A DNA stretch of 64,000 nucleotides from CAZTVF01 sp964616985. GTDB lineage: Bacteria; Planctomycetota; Phycisphaerae; SM23-33. How positions within the stretch are numbered: position 1 is the stretch's first letter; each line of letters starts with the position of its first letter. The translations under genes and the position numbers were made by a program. Below the pieces are notes generated by a model. It did no database searches. It saw only the letters and a program-made list of their open reading frames with translations, and had not been told where the DNA came from. The stretch spans positions 1 to 64,000 of the forward strand of contig CAZTVF010000001.1 of NCBI GenBank assembly GCA_964616985.1, in the 5' to 3' direction. This document shows, one piece after another, positions 55,451 through 64,000 of the stretch.

Positions 55451-55467
55451 TTCCAGCAACTCGCACG

Positions 55468-56073
55468 TTATTCCGCCGTCTTGTTCTCGTAATCCCCGGC
55501 GATAATGATGTCGCGCAGATGCCCGGGATCGGTGACGTCCTGGTCGGTCTGGACCCAGAAGCGATTGGCCATGGCGGGGGAGTGCACGTCGCCGGCGTTG
55601 ACCAGCGGCAGCATCAGGCGATGGGCAGCGGCGAGGGACTTGGGCGGCAGTTCTCCCATGTGGTTGCACGTCTGCCACTCGATGGCGTCGGGCAGGACCT
55701 CCCCGCCGAGAAGCTCAGGCTCCACCGCCCACCGGAACGGGTGGGCCAGGATCGTGAGGTGGTTCTCCTCGTCGGCCCGGCGGAGGATTTCCGGCACGGT
55801 GGGGATGCGCTGGTAGCTGCGGTCGTCGGTGCCCAGGATGAGCAGGTGCGAGCGGCGGTCTTCGCCGACGGCCAACTCCACACCCGAGAAAATCCGTATC
55901 TCCGGGAACGCCGCCTGCAGGTCCGCCAGTTCCCAGTCGCCCCAGATGGCGTCGTGCTCGGTGATGAACACGCCCTGGTAGCCGCGTTCGATCAGCCCGC
56001 GGATGATGTCCTCGGGGCTGGAACTGCAGCAGCCGCTGTAGCGGCTGGTGTGGCAATGTAATTCGATCTTCAT
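55468..56073 (-). CDS. PHP-domain phosphoesterase
   Basis: The 201-residue protein begins with the PHP metal motif MKIELHCHTSRYSGC and continues with GVFITEHDAIWG, FSGVELAVGED, LTILAHPFRW and NAGDVHSP, which supply the other metal ligands. Proteins of this size hydrolyse phosphate esters or nucleotides; the substrate is unknown. ATG 56073 is the family start. The next 267 bases upstream hold a CCTGCC palindrome and no gene. Confidence 0.85.
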   Translation of the reverse strand: MKIELHCHTSRYSGCCSSSPEDIIRGLIERGYQGVFITEHDAIWGDWELADLQAAFPEIRIFSGVELAVGEDRRSHLLILGTDDRSYQRIPTVPEILRRADEENHLTILAHPFRWAVEPELLGGEVLPDAIEWQTCNHMGELPPKSLAAAHRLMLPLVNAGDVHSPAMANRFWVQTDQDVTDPGHLRDIIIAGDYENKTAE

Positions 56074-56260
56074 GCCCGAGTAGGTTACACGATACGGGCG
56101 ATTGAATCGAGCATAACAGCGGGCGGGGGCCCTATGGAGTGCGGCGGCAGAGTCCCAAGCGCAGCGAGGGACGCCGCCGCTGTGGATGCGGCACTTACCC
56201 CCGTTCTGTGCTTCCCAACTCACGGCGGCAGAAAATCCAAAGCGTCGTTGCCACCGCACC

Positions 56261-56276
56261 TGCCTGCCGGCAGGCA
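56261..56276. repeat. TGCCTGCCGGCAGGCA palindrome
   Basis: A perfect 16-bp palindrome of the same family as 18065-18086, in the gap between the PHP and lipoprotein genes. Confidence 0.55.
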
Positions 56277-56340
56277 AGCTCCATAGCGCCGCATACTCAG
56301 CGCCGCACTTGGCAGCAGGTACACGATCTGTGCAGTTGAC

Positions 56341-56940
56341 TTAGTGGTTGCGCTGCAGGAGGTCCCATGCCCCGTCGATGATCAGTTCCGCCGCACGGTC
56401 GGGGTGAATCGTGAGCTGCCACGGCTGACTGGCGGCCTGCGTGGCCGGGGCCAGACGGGCGGCGCACGCCTCCATCAGGAGGCGGTTTTCGGGCAGGCCA
56501 AACCGCCGCCCCAGCACGCGAGGCCAATCCGGGCGCATCCGCACAGCCTTGTGCCTGGGCAGCGAGGCGAACAGGTCGCGATCCTCCTCCTTCAGGCCGG
56601 CGATCAAGGCGGCGACGGCCTGTTCGTACGTCTTGGGCCAGGCCTCGCGCGGGTCAACCCTGGCCGGTTTGCTGGCGGGTTCTGAGGCGGCAACGGGCGG
56701 GGTCGTCGGGGCGGCGACAGGTCTTGTCGCGGGCGTTGCCGAAGGCGCGGGCGAAGTGGCCGCCGCCGGCGTTGGCGCCATTCGTGTCGCTGCCGCGGTG
56801 GGCCTGGGCTTCGGCCAGGGCGCCGGCGATTGCGACGCCGCCGGCTGGGGCCGGGCCGCCTCCACGCCCCGCACGCCTTTGTTCTTATGACACCCCGCCA
56901 GCATCAGCAGGGCGATCGAAATTGCGATCAGCTTCTTCAT
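56341..56940 (-). CDS. lipoprotein with DUF6794-like domain (199 aa)
   Basis: A lipoprotein signal ends at lipobox LAGC (Cys 17). A Pro/Ala/Thr linker (about 30-95) tethers a C-terminal helical domain that opens WPKTYEQAVAALIAGLKEED and contains FGLPENRLLMEAC. This resembles the DUF6794 pattern I recall from other bacteria. No catalytic role is known. ATG 56940 is the only Met before the lipobox. It lies downstream of asnS across a class A hairpin. Confidence 0.7.
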   Translation of the reverse strand: MKKLIAISIALLMLAGCHKNKGVRGVEAARPQPAASQSPAPWPKPRPTAAATRMAPTPAAATSPAPSATPATRPVAAPTTPPVAASEPASKPARVDPREAWPKTYEQAVAALIAGLKEEDRDLFASLPRHKAVRMRPDWPRVLGRRFGLPENRLLMEACAARLAPATQAASQPWQLTIHPDRAAELIIDGAWDLLQRNH

Positions 56941-56961
56941 GTTGTTCAACAGTTCCAGCGT

Positions 56962-57042
56962 GGGTGGCGGCTTGTCCGTTCGGCGCTGTTTGGCCGCCGC
57001 GGCAAGCGGGCGTCTACATCGCCGAACGGCAAGCCGATGTCC
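56962..57042. repeat. class A hairpin (fourth copy)
   Basis: GGTGGCGGCTTGTCCGTTCG continuing GCGCTGT (56964-56990) faces TCGCCGAACGGCAAGCCGAT (57019-57038). It is the same arm sequence as at 2275, 40241 and 46538, here between asnS and the lipoprotein gene. It could terminate asnS transcription. Confidence 0.65.
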
Positions 57043-57104
57043 AGCGCTCTCTTCCGTGAGTGCGTTTGACCTGCCTGTCCGCGGGCAAGTTCGCGGACCG
57101 TCTT

Positions 57105-58499
<1,395 letters not shown>

Positions 58500-58618
58500 G
58501 TCTATCTCCTGGACGAATATCGTAACTCTATCCGGCGACGGGTGAAGTATCGAGAGGGTAGTTGCGCTTCCCCGCACACACTGCCCCAACTCGCACACAA
58601 AAAACTCCCGCGCGAACA

Positions 58619-58651
58619 CAACGCCGACGGACTGCGTCCGTCGGTCTTCCC
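58619..58651 (-). repeat. REP hairpin downstream of the RAYT gene
   Basis: On the minus strand: GGGAAGACCGACGGACGCAG followed by TCCGTCGGCGTTG. The core CCGACGGAC/GTCCGTCGG is a hairpin. Its GGAAGA end faces the RAYT gene 10 bases away. Confidence 0.85.
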
Positions 58652-58661
58652 GACCGTGGAT

Positions 58662-59234
58662 CTATGGTTGAATCGGAGGTGTCGTCCCCGGTGGTCCGTT
58701 CTTCACCCACAACAACCCCTGCTTGAGGTGCCACGTCCACGCGCCCTGTTTCGCGTGGTTCAGTATGTAGTAGAAGACGTTCAATTGATGCTCGCGGTCC
58801 CGGATCGGAAACGCCCCACATCGTTTGCCCCAGACCCTCCCAGTAAAGCCCTGTTCCTTGAGGACGAATGTCGCGTGCTTCTTGGCGCGTCCCATCCTGT
58901 TGCGGACCTCGTCATCGCCGAATCTCCCAAGCAGATGGTAGTGATACCCGCCCATGCAAAGCGAGATTGTCTCGATCCCCTGCCAGTGGAGCATCTCGAT
59001 GATCGACATCCCCGCGGTTCGGCGATGCGCGGGAGTCAGCTTCACGACCTCACCCTTCATCGACTCCTGCGAAAGCTCCAGTGCGTCCCCGTAATCTTCC
59101 GGCGCGGGAGGATGCTTGTAGTCCCCATCGACGTGCTCGTGGTGCTTCCATTCGCGCCACCCGCGGGGGTCTCCGCGCAACCAGGAGGCGTAGGTGTTTC
59201 CATTGACGTGGTACCACCCGTTCCAGGCGCCCAT
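58662..59234 (-). CDS. REP-associated tyrosine transposase (Y1/HUH, IS200-like)
   Basis: The 190-residue protein begins NTYASWLRGDPRGWREW-like (about 13-28) and has the HUH pair in GGYHYHLLGRF (about 95-105). RMGRAKKHATFVLKEQG and GRVWGKRCGAFPI follow, and then the putative catalytic Tyr region VFYYILNHAKQGAW (about 150-163). This order fits RAYT proteins. AAAGGGGC precedes ATG 59234. The gene is framed by inverted REP hairpins. It probably acts on single-stranded REP DNA; activity is not proven. Confidence 0.82.
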   Translation of the reverse strand: MGAWNGWYHVNGNTYASWLRGDPRGWREWKHHEHVDGDYKHPPAPEDYGDALELSQESMKGEVVKLTPAHRRTAGMSIIEMLHWQGIETISLCMGGYHYHLLGRFGDDEVRNRMGRAKKHATFVLKEQGFTGRVWGKRCGAFPIRDREHQLNVFYYILNHAKQGAWTWHLKQGLLWVKNGPPGTTPPIQP

Positions 59235-59265
59235 GTTCGTGCCCCTTTCAAACGCCCTCGTTCAT

Positions 59266-59303
59266 CGGAAGACCGACGGACGCAGTCCTTCGGCGTTGGG
59301 TCG
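59266..59303 (+). repeat. REP hairpin upstream of the RAYT gene
   Basis: CGGAAGACCGACGGACGCAG followed by TCCTTCGGCGTTGGGTCG. One base differs in the 3' arm (CCTTCGG for CCGTCGG). It is inverted relative to the copy at 58619. Confidence 0.85.
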
Positions 59304-59323
59304 TGGACGAGTTCCCGCGTTTG

Positions 59324-59908
59324 TCATTCGCGGATCTCGACAACCGTCCCTTCGGGAATCTTGGGATAGAGTTCGCGAATGTCGTCGTCGGACATCGCGA
59401 CGCAACCGGCGGTGCCGGCGCGGTCGTTCTTGGCGCCGTGGATCATGATCTCGCCGCCCAGGGGGGTGTACCACCAGCGTTCGATGTCGTTCGTCAGCAT
59501 CGCGGTCATGATCTTGTCGTAGTCCGCCTGCGTGATCAGCCCGTCGCGGAGCCCGCGCTCGGCGTCCTCCTTGTCAGGATAACTCAACCCGATCGAGAGC
59601 GTGTACTTCGACTGCGGGTTCTTATAGCAGACGTAGAAGGTGCCGATCGGCGTGCGGCCGTCGCCTTCTTTGACCTTATCGCCGCCGTTGCGCCCCGAGA
59701 TGACGTGGTAGCGTTTCACGACGCGCCGCCCATCGTATACGGTCAGAAGATTCTGCGACTTGGCGACGACGATGCGCGGGTCCGACAGGTCCGTGAGCGG
59801 TCGATCGAACGCCATCGCGAACTTCGGTCGCTCCATCGCTAGCAGAATCCCCAGCATCAGCAGAAGCGATCCGTCGACGATTGCCATACCCCAGCGTGCG
59901 TGCCACAT
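59324..59908 (-). CDS. L,D-transpeptidase (YkuD domain)
   Basis: The 194-residue protein has an N-terminal membrane helix (about 8-26). The YkuD domain follows, starting IVVAKSQNLLTVYDG and containing SGRNGGDK, GDGRTPIGTFYV and the catalytic IMIHGAKNDRAGTAGCVAMS (His and Cys conserved). It would cross-link peptidoglycan or attach proteins to it from the periplasmic side. AAGGAAGATC precedes ATG 59908. Confidence 0.92.
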   Translation of the reverse strand: MWHARWGMAIVDGSLLLMLGILLAMERPKFAMAFDRPLTDLSDPRIVVAKSQNLLTVYDGRRVVKRYHVISGRNGGDKVKEGDGRTPIGTFYVCYKNPQSKYTLSIGLSYPDKEDAERGLRDGLITQADYDKIMTAMLTNDIERWWYTPLGGEIMIHGAKNDRAGTAGCVAMSDDDIRELYPKIPEGTVVEIRE

Positions 59909-59970
59909 AGCGATCTTCCTTGATCAAGATGCTGTCATTATCCAACAAGGATGCCGGGAACTCAAGCAAT

Positions 59971-60008
59971 AGGAAGACCGACGGACGCAGTCCGTCGGCG
60001 TTGGGGTC
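59971..60008 (+). repeat. REP hairpin, distal copy
   Basis: AGGAAGACCGACGGACGCAG followed by TCCGTCGGCGTTGGGGTC. The arms are perfect and both flanks (GGAAGA, CGTTGGG) are kept, showing that the flanks belong to the repeat. Confidence 0.85.
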
Positions 60009-60069
60009 GGAGTTACGGTGATGGGGATTCACCGGCGCTATCACGTCTCGCGGTGGTCTTCCCGTCCGC

Positions 60070-60107
60070 GCGTAAAAAGAACCGACGGACAGCAGTCCGT
60101 CGGTTCA
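60070..60107 (-). terminator. rpmB terminator built on the REP-like hairpin
   Basis: On the minus strand GAACCGACGGACTGC pairs with GTCCGTCGGTTC and is followed by TTTTTACG. The stem shares the CCGACGGAC core of the REP copies but lacks their flanks. It ends about 35 bases after the rpmB stop. Confidence 0.8.
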
Positions 60108-60140
60108 GGGACGTATTCTTTTAGCGAGGGGTCCGGGGAA

Positions 60141-60401
60141 TCAGACCGCGGCGGCTTCGGGCTTCTCGCGGCGGACGGGCTTGACGATCTCGCCCATGCG
60201 GATGGCCTTGGTCGAGACGTTAATGCGGACGACCTTGCCGTCGATGACGGCGCGGACGCGCTGCATGTTCGCCTTGAACGTCCGCTTCGTCTTGCCGGTG
60301 ATCTTCCGGCCGACGCCGCCGAGGTACTTCGCCTTGCCGCGGCGGGTGATCTGCCGGCCGGCACTGGTTCGCTTTCCGGTGAATGGACATACACGAGGCA
60401 T
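60141..60401 (-). CDS. rpmB: 50S ribosomal protein L28
   Basis: The 86-residue protein starts MPRVCPFTGKRTSAGRQITR, has GVGRKITGKTKRTFKANMQR and VSTKAIRMGEIVKPVRRE, which match bL28. A single N-terminal Cys remains of the zinc site. AGGAGCAC precedes ATG 60401. A clear terminator follows. Confidence 0.95.
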   Translation of the reverse strand: MPRVCPFTGKRTSAGRQITRRGKAKYLGGVGRKITGKTKRTFKANMQRVRAVIDGKVVRINVSTKAIRMGEIVKPVRREKPEAAAV

Positions 60402-60488
60402 TGTTGTGCTCCTGCTATTACTCAGCCCGCTTGGTGGCGGGTCGGGCATTATAAGCGGCGGCCCGAAACGACACAAGCGGGTTTTTCG

Positions 60489-62537
60489 TTATTTATCCTG
60501 ATCCTCTTCCTTGGCCTTGGCGGCCGCGGCGACGATCTGCTGCTGCACCATGCCCGGCACGGGCTCGTAGTGGCTGAGTTCCATCGTGTAGCTGCCCTGG
60601 CCGGCGGTCACCGAACGCAGCTGGCTGTTGTACTGCATCACTTCGGCCAGCGGTGCCTGGGCCTTCACGACGATCATGTTGCCCGGCAGCATCTCCTGCC
60701 CCAGGATGCGACCCCGGCGGCCGGAGAGGTCCGACGCGATGTCGCCCATGTAGTGGGCGGGGATCGTGATTTCCATGTTCACGATCGGCTCCAGCAGGAC
60801 GGGCTTGGCCTTCTGGACGGCGTCGATGAACGCCCACTTGCCGGCGGTGCGGAAGGCGACTTCCTTGGAATCCACCGGGTGGTGCTTGCCGTCGGTGATG
60901 GCGACCTTGATGTCCTGCATGGGGTAGCCCGCGATGGCGCCGGTGCCCCAGACGTCCAGGATGCCCTTCTCGATGGCGGGCAGGTACTGGCGGGGGAGGG
61001 CTTCGCCGAACAGCTCGCTGACGAACTCGTAGCCCTTGCCGCGCTCCAGGGGCTCGACGCGGAGGAACACCTCGCCGAACTGGCCCGCGCCGCCCGTCTG
61101 CTTCTTATGGCGGTGGTGGCCGTCGGCCTTGGTGGAGATCGTCTCGCGGTAGGGGATCTTGGGCGGCTTGGTGTCGACTTCCAGGTCGAAGCGCACCTTC
61201 ATCTTGGTGAGCATCATGCGGAGGTGCAGGTCGCCGATGCCGCTGATGACGGTTTCCTTGGTTTGGGCGTCGCGGCTGGCGACGAAGGTGGGGTCCTCGC
61301 CGGCCAGGCGGTGCAGGGCCTCGGAGATCTTCTGTTCATCGCCGCGGCTCTTGGGCGTGACGGCCAGCGAGTACATCGGCGTGGGCACGGCGGGCATCTC
61401 GCGGAACATGCCCTTGGGCTCGACGTGCAGCATGTCGCCCGCGCGGATGTCTTCGACCTTGGCCAGGGCGATGATGTCGCCCGCGATGGCCTTCTTCACC
61501 TCGTGCGTCTCTTTGCCGATGAGCTTGAACTCGTGGCCGATCTTGGCCGACTTCTTCTCGTCGCGCAGGTGGTACATCGTGTCCGGCAGCAGCGTTCCCT
61601 GGAGGATCCGCACCCAGGCGAGCTTGCCCACGAACGGATCGGTGGTGATCTTGAAGGCCTGGCCGATGAACGGCTTTTCGGGCTCGGGGACGACGGGGAT
61701 TTCCTCGGCCTCGGCGTCCTCGCCGGCCTTGACGGGCTTCTGCTTCACGTCGACGGGCGAGGGGAAGTCGCGCGCGACGGCGTCCATCAGCTCCTTCACG
61801 CCGATCTCGTCCTTGGCGTTGGTGAACAGGACGGGGATGAGGTTGCCGCCGCACATGGCCTTGTCGAAGGCGGCCAGCAGCTTCTCATGGGGGATTTCCT
61901 CACCGGCGAGGTATTTTTCCATGAGGACTTCGTCGACTTCGATGATGCTCTCGGTGAGCTGCGTGTGGGCGGTGGCCACGTCGCCCAGCTCGCTCTCGCC
62001 CGACGTGCCGTCGAAGCAGTCGATGACAGCCTTGCCGCCGTCGGCGGGAAGGTTCATGGGCTTGCAGCCGTTGCCGAAGGTCTCCTTGATGTCCTTGAGG
62101 AGGGTCTCCCACTGAATGTTGTCGCCGTCGATCTTGTTGATGACGATGGCTAGGGCGAGCCCGGCCTGCTGGGCGACCTTGAAGAGCTTGCGGGTGTTGA
62201 CTTCGATGCCGGCGGGGGCGGAGATGACGACCATGCCGATGTCGGCGCCGGAGATCGAGCCGATGGCGCCGCCGATGAAATCGGGGTAGCCGGGGGCATC
62301 GATGATGTTGATGGTCTTGCCTTCGTGCTCGATGAAGGCCATGGCCGGATCGACCGAGTGATGGCGCTCACGCTCGATGTCGGTGAAATCGAGGGTGCTG
62401 CTGCCATCGTCCACGGAGCCCAGGCGAGTGGTGGCCTTGGCCAGGTGCAGCATGGCCTCGGCCAGCGAGGTCTTGCCCGAACCACCGTGCCCCAAGAAGA
62501 CGAGATTGCGGATATCCTGCGGTTTCGAAGCCGGCAT
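60489..62537 (-). CDS. EF-G-like translational GTPase (EF-G2 type)
   Basis: The 682-residue protein has the EF-G domain order. Its G1 is FLGHGGSGKTSLAEAM in place of the AHIDAGKT of canonical EF-G, as in the EF-G2/FusA2 subgroup. DxxG is IIDAPGYPDF and G4 is VINKIDGD. After domain II come GIGDLHLRMMLTKM and the domain IV region THKKQTGGAGQFGEV-like, then RRGRILGQEM in domain V. Its exact role (translocation, recycling or stress) is not settled for this group. TTGGAGAA precedes ATG 62537. Confidence 0.9.
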   Translation of the reverse strand: MPASKPQDIRNLVFLGHGGSGKTSLAEAMLHLAKATTRLGSVDDGSSTLDFTDIERERHHSVDPAMAFIEHEGKTINIIDAPGYPDFIGGAIGSISGADIGMVVISAPAGIEVNTRKLFKVAQQAGLALAIVINKIDGDNIQWETLLKDIKETFGNGCKPMNLPADGGKAVIDCFDGTSGESELGDVATAHTQLTESIIEVDEVLMEKYLAGEEIPHEKLLAAFDKAMCGGNLIPVLFTNAKDEIGVKELMDAVARDFPSPVDVKQKPVKAGEDAEAEEIPVVPEPEKPFIGQAFKITTDPFVGKLAWVRILQGTLLPDTMYHLRDEKKSAKIGHEFKLIGKETHEVKKAIAGDIIALAKVEDIRAGDMLHVEPKGMFREMPAVPTPMYSLAVTPKSRGDEQKISEALHRLAGEDPTFVASRDAQTKETVISGIGDLHLRMMLTKMKVRFDLEVDTKPPKIPYRETISTKADGHHRHKKQTGGAGQFGEVFLRVEPLERGKGYEFVSELFGEALPRQYLPAIEKGILDVWGTGAIAGYPMQDIKVAITDGKHHPVDSKEVAFRTAGKWAFIDAVQKAKPVLLEPIVNMEITIPAHYMGDIASDLSGRRGRILGQEMLPGNMIVVKAQAPLAEVMQYNSQLRSVTAGQGSYTMELSHYEPVPGMVQQQIVAAAAKAKEEDQDK

Positions 62538-62735
62538 ATATTCTCCAACTCCAAAGTGTCTCGCCGCACCCATCGGACGTACGGCGCCCATGGGCGCTAG
62601 AGCAAGTAAAGATGAATGATCATGATAAGCGATCCCGGCCGATGAGCAAGCGAAAGTTTTCAGCCGCGGCCGAACGATCGCCCCGCACCGCAATCGGCGG
62701 TTGACAATTGGCAACCGCCCATTGACGATACGGCC

Positions 62736-63827
62736 ATGGACCATCAAGCGGTCATGGAGATCCTCAGCGGCCGGCGGCGCGACCTGGCGGCCCGCCTGCT
62801 GCGGACGGGATTGTGGCTGGCGAGCAAGCCCTACGGGGCGGCTCTGCGAGTGCGCCGCTGGGCGTATCGCTGGGGCCTGTTGCCCTCGCAAGCCGCTGCG
62901 GCGGCCAGACCCCTGGAACTGGACCGCTTCGGCCACGCCCAGGAGCAGGAAGAGGCCGTCGAACTGCCCGTCATCTCGGTGGGCAACATCACCACCGGCG
63001 GCACGGGCAAGACGCCCATGGTCGCCTGGGTGGCCAGCCAGCTGAGGCAGCAGGGGCGGTCGCCGGCGATTCTGACCCGCGGGTACAAATCGACGGGCGG
63101 CGTGTCGGATGAGGCCCAGCTGCTGCGGCGGCTGACGGGCGTGCCGGTGATCGTCAACGCCGACCGCCTGCAAGGCGCGTGCGATGCCGCCGCCGGCGGC
63201 GCCGACGTGCTGGTCATGGACGATGGCTTCCAGCACCGCCGCCTGAGGCGCAATCTCGACATCGTCCTCATCGACGCCACCAACCCCTTCGGCTACGGCC
63301 ATTGCCTGCCGCGCGGCCTGATGCGCGAGGGCCCCTGGGCCTTGCGCGACGCCGGGGCCATCGTCATCACCCGCAGCGACCTGGTGTCCCAGAAGTCGCT
63401 GGCGGCTCTGCGGGACAAGCTTAAACGCCGCGCGCCCAAGGCGTCGCTCCACGTCGCCGAGCACCACCTGACCCGATTTGTCTCCGGTGACAGCGACGTG
63501 CCGCTGGCCGCGGCCCGGGGCAAACGCGTCTTCGCGTTCTGCGGCATCGGCAATCCGGGCGGCTTCTTCACCGCGCTGGAGGGCCTGGGCGCCGTCATCG
63601 CCGGCACGTGGGCCCTGGAGGACCACGCCGCCTACACGCCGCGCCTGCTGGCCGACATCGCCCGCGCCGCCTCGGCCGCCGAGGCCTCGGTGCTGGTGAC
63701 GACGCAGAAGGACGCGGTCAAGATCATTGAACTGCCCTCGCCGCTTCCGCTGTGGGAGCTGGTGATGGAAATGCGTATCGTCGAAGGACGAGAGGAATTG
63801 GTGAGCAAGCTATGTCCATCAACGTGA
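62736..63827 (+). CDS. lpxK: tetraacyldisaccharide 4'-kinase
   Basis: The 363-residue protein has an N-terminal membrane-associated helix, the P-loop VGNITTGGTGKTPMV (about 82-96), ILTRGYKS, and VMDDGFQHRRLRRNLDIVLIDA, all typical of LpxK. It phosphorylates the lipid A precursor at the 4' position. It therefore shows that the organism makes lipid A. No ribosome-binding site is seen before ATG 62736; an ATG at 62754 is an alternative. The end overlaps the next gene by 16 bases. Confidence 0.93.
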   Translation: MDHQAVMEILSGRRRDLAARLLRTGLWLASKPYGAALRVRRWAYRWGLLPSQAAAAARPLELDRFGHAQEQEEAVELPVISVGNITTGGTGKTPMVAWVASQLRQQGRSPAILTRGYKSTGGVSDEAQLLRRLTGVPVIVNADRLQGACDAAAGGADVLVMDDGFQHRRLRRNLDIVLIDATNPFGYGHCLPRGLMREGPWALRDAGAIVITRSDLVSQKSLAALRDKLKRRAPKASLHVAEHHLTRFVSGDSDVPLAAARGKRVFAFCGIGNPGGFFTALEGLGAVIAGTWALEDHAAYTPRLLADIARAASAAEASVLVTTQKDAVKIIELPSPLPLWELVMEMRIVEGREELVSKLCPST

Positions 63828-64000
63828 ACTGGTCGAATCCGTACGAAGACCGCCGCGGCCGCTGGCACAAGGGCAACCTTCACACGCACACCTCCCCGGC
63901 CAGCGGGTGCGGCAAGATCGCGCCGGCCGACTCGCTGGCGAGGTACGTGGCACTCGGCTATGAGTTCCTGGCCTTGTCCGACCACATGGGCCTCACGTGC
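63812..64000 (+). CDS. PHP-domain protein (partial, runs off the window)
   Basis: The 63 visible residues include GNLHTHTSPASG, the first PHP metal motif, and EFLALSDHMG, the second. This suggests a PHP-type metal-dependent phosphoesterase; the substrate is unknown. ATG 63812 overlaps the end of lpxK, so the two are probably cotranscribed. Confidence 0.8.
   Translation, partial: MSINVNWSNPYEDRRGRWHKGNLHTHTSPASGCGKIAPADSLARYVALGYEFLALSDHMGLTC

Larger units (their letters stand above)
58619..59303 (-). mobile_element. RAYT-REP unit (single-gene mobile or domesticated element)
   Basis: A Y1 transposase-like gene is bounded on both sides by copies of one hairpin in inverted orientation, with the GGAAGA end inward in each. 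The unit spans about 685 bases. A third copy of the hairpin with its full flanks is 670 bases further on (59971), outside the unit. The layout matches REP/RAYT systems, in which the transposase recognises the REP hairpins. Confidence 0.75.

Noticed and set aside
62701..62729. TTGACA with a -10-like hexamer 17 bases on as an lpxK promoter
   Set aside because: The -10 candidate (GACGAT) is poor and would place the start at the ATG itself; the TTGACAATTGGC may belong to the local word repeats.
62538..63626. A 363-codon N-terminal extension of the EF-G-like gene
   Set aside because: It is antisense to lpxK; a good ribosome-binding site and the family start are at 62537.

Overview
The window is GC-rich (roughly 65 percent by eye) and comes from a diderm bacterium. 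It carries LPS and outer-membrane genes (lpxK, an LptE-like lipoprotein, a BamD-like protein), tandem clpP genes, an EF-G-like GTPase, many secreted proteins with Thr/Lys/Pro or Ala/Thr/Arg/Pro linkers, and a RAYT transposase of a type I associate with planctomycetes. My best guess is Planctomycetota, probably Phycisphaerae. This rests on recognising families, not on a search.

Layout. 0.1-4 kb: a secreted hypothetical protein, a zinc-ribbon protein, a small membrane protein and an MntA-HepT toxin-antitoxin pair whose hepT is frame-broken. 4-17.9 kb: a B12-binding radical SAM protein, a ThDP 2-oxoacid decarboxylase, an MFS transporter, a GT39-like membrane glycosyltransferase, a short NagA, a corrinoid-protein reductive activator, a GH78 alpha-L-rhamnosidase and its MFS partner. 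18-27 kb: prfA (frame-broken) and rpmE, three small planctomycete-type proteins, and a 1580-residue fusion of an indolepyruvate/2-oxoacid:ferredoxin oxidoreductase with a GltD-like NAD(P)H module. 27-34 kb: a NarL-type regulator, a chemoreceptor, and tig-clpP-clpP-lipoprotein. 34-42.6 kb: an acyltransferase, ftsH, lptE-like, bamD-like, recO, and a KimA-like permease preceded by a c-di-AMP (ydaO/yuaA) riboswitch. 42.7-44.3 kb: an SGNH hydrolase with a C-terminal CBM9-like region. 44.7-50.2 kb: a late cobalamin operon (cobC, cobU, cobT, cobS, cbiB, cobO) led by a cobalamin riboswitch. 50.3-55.5 kb: an AsmA-like protein, an AbiE-type toxin-antitoxin pair, gatCA and infA. 55.5-64 kb: a PHP phosphoesterase, a DUF6794-like lipoprotein, asnS, a RAYT transposase flanked by REP hairpins, an L,D-transpeptidase, rpmB, an EF-G-like GTPase, lpxK and the start of another PHP protein.

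Themes. B12 recurs: a B12-binding radical SAM protein, a corrinoid reductive activator, and a riboswitch-controlled lower-loop/adenosylation operon. K+ homeostasis is probably tied to c-di-AMP. The intergenic DNA is unusual. Nearly every gap above about 150 bp holds palindromic material: REP hairpins tied to the local RAYT, two related families of long hairpins, and composite elements in which short repeated words form outer inverted arms around inner hairpins. Three of these sit in the gaps between genes of the cobalamin operon. Two genes (prfA, hepT) look shifted by one or a few bases, which may be assembly error. No tRNA, rRNA or CRISPR array was recognised.
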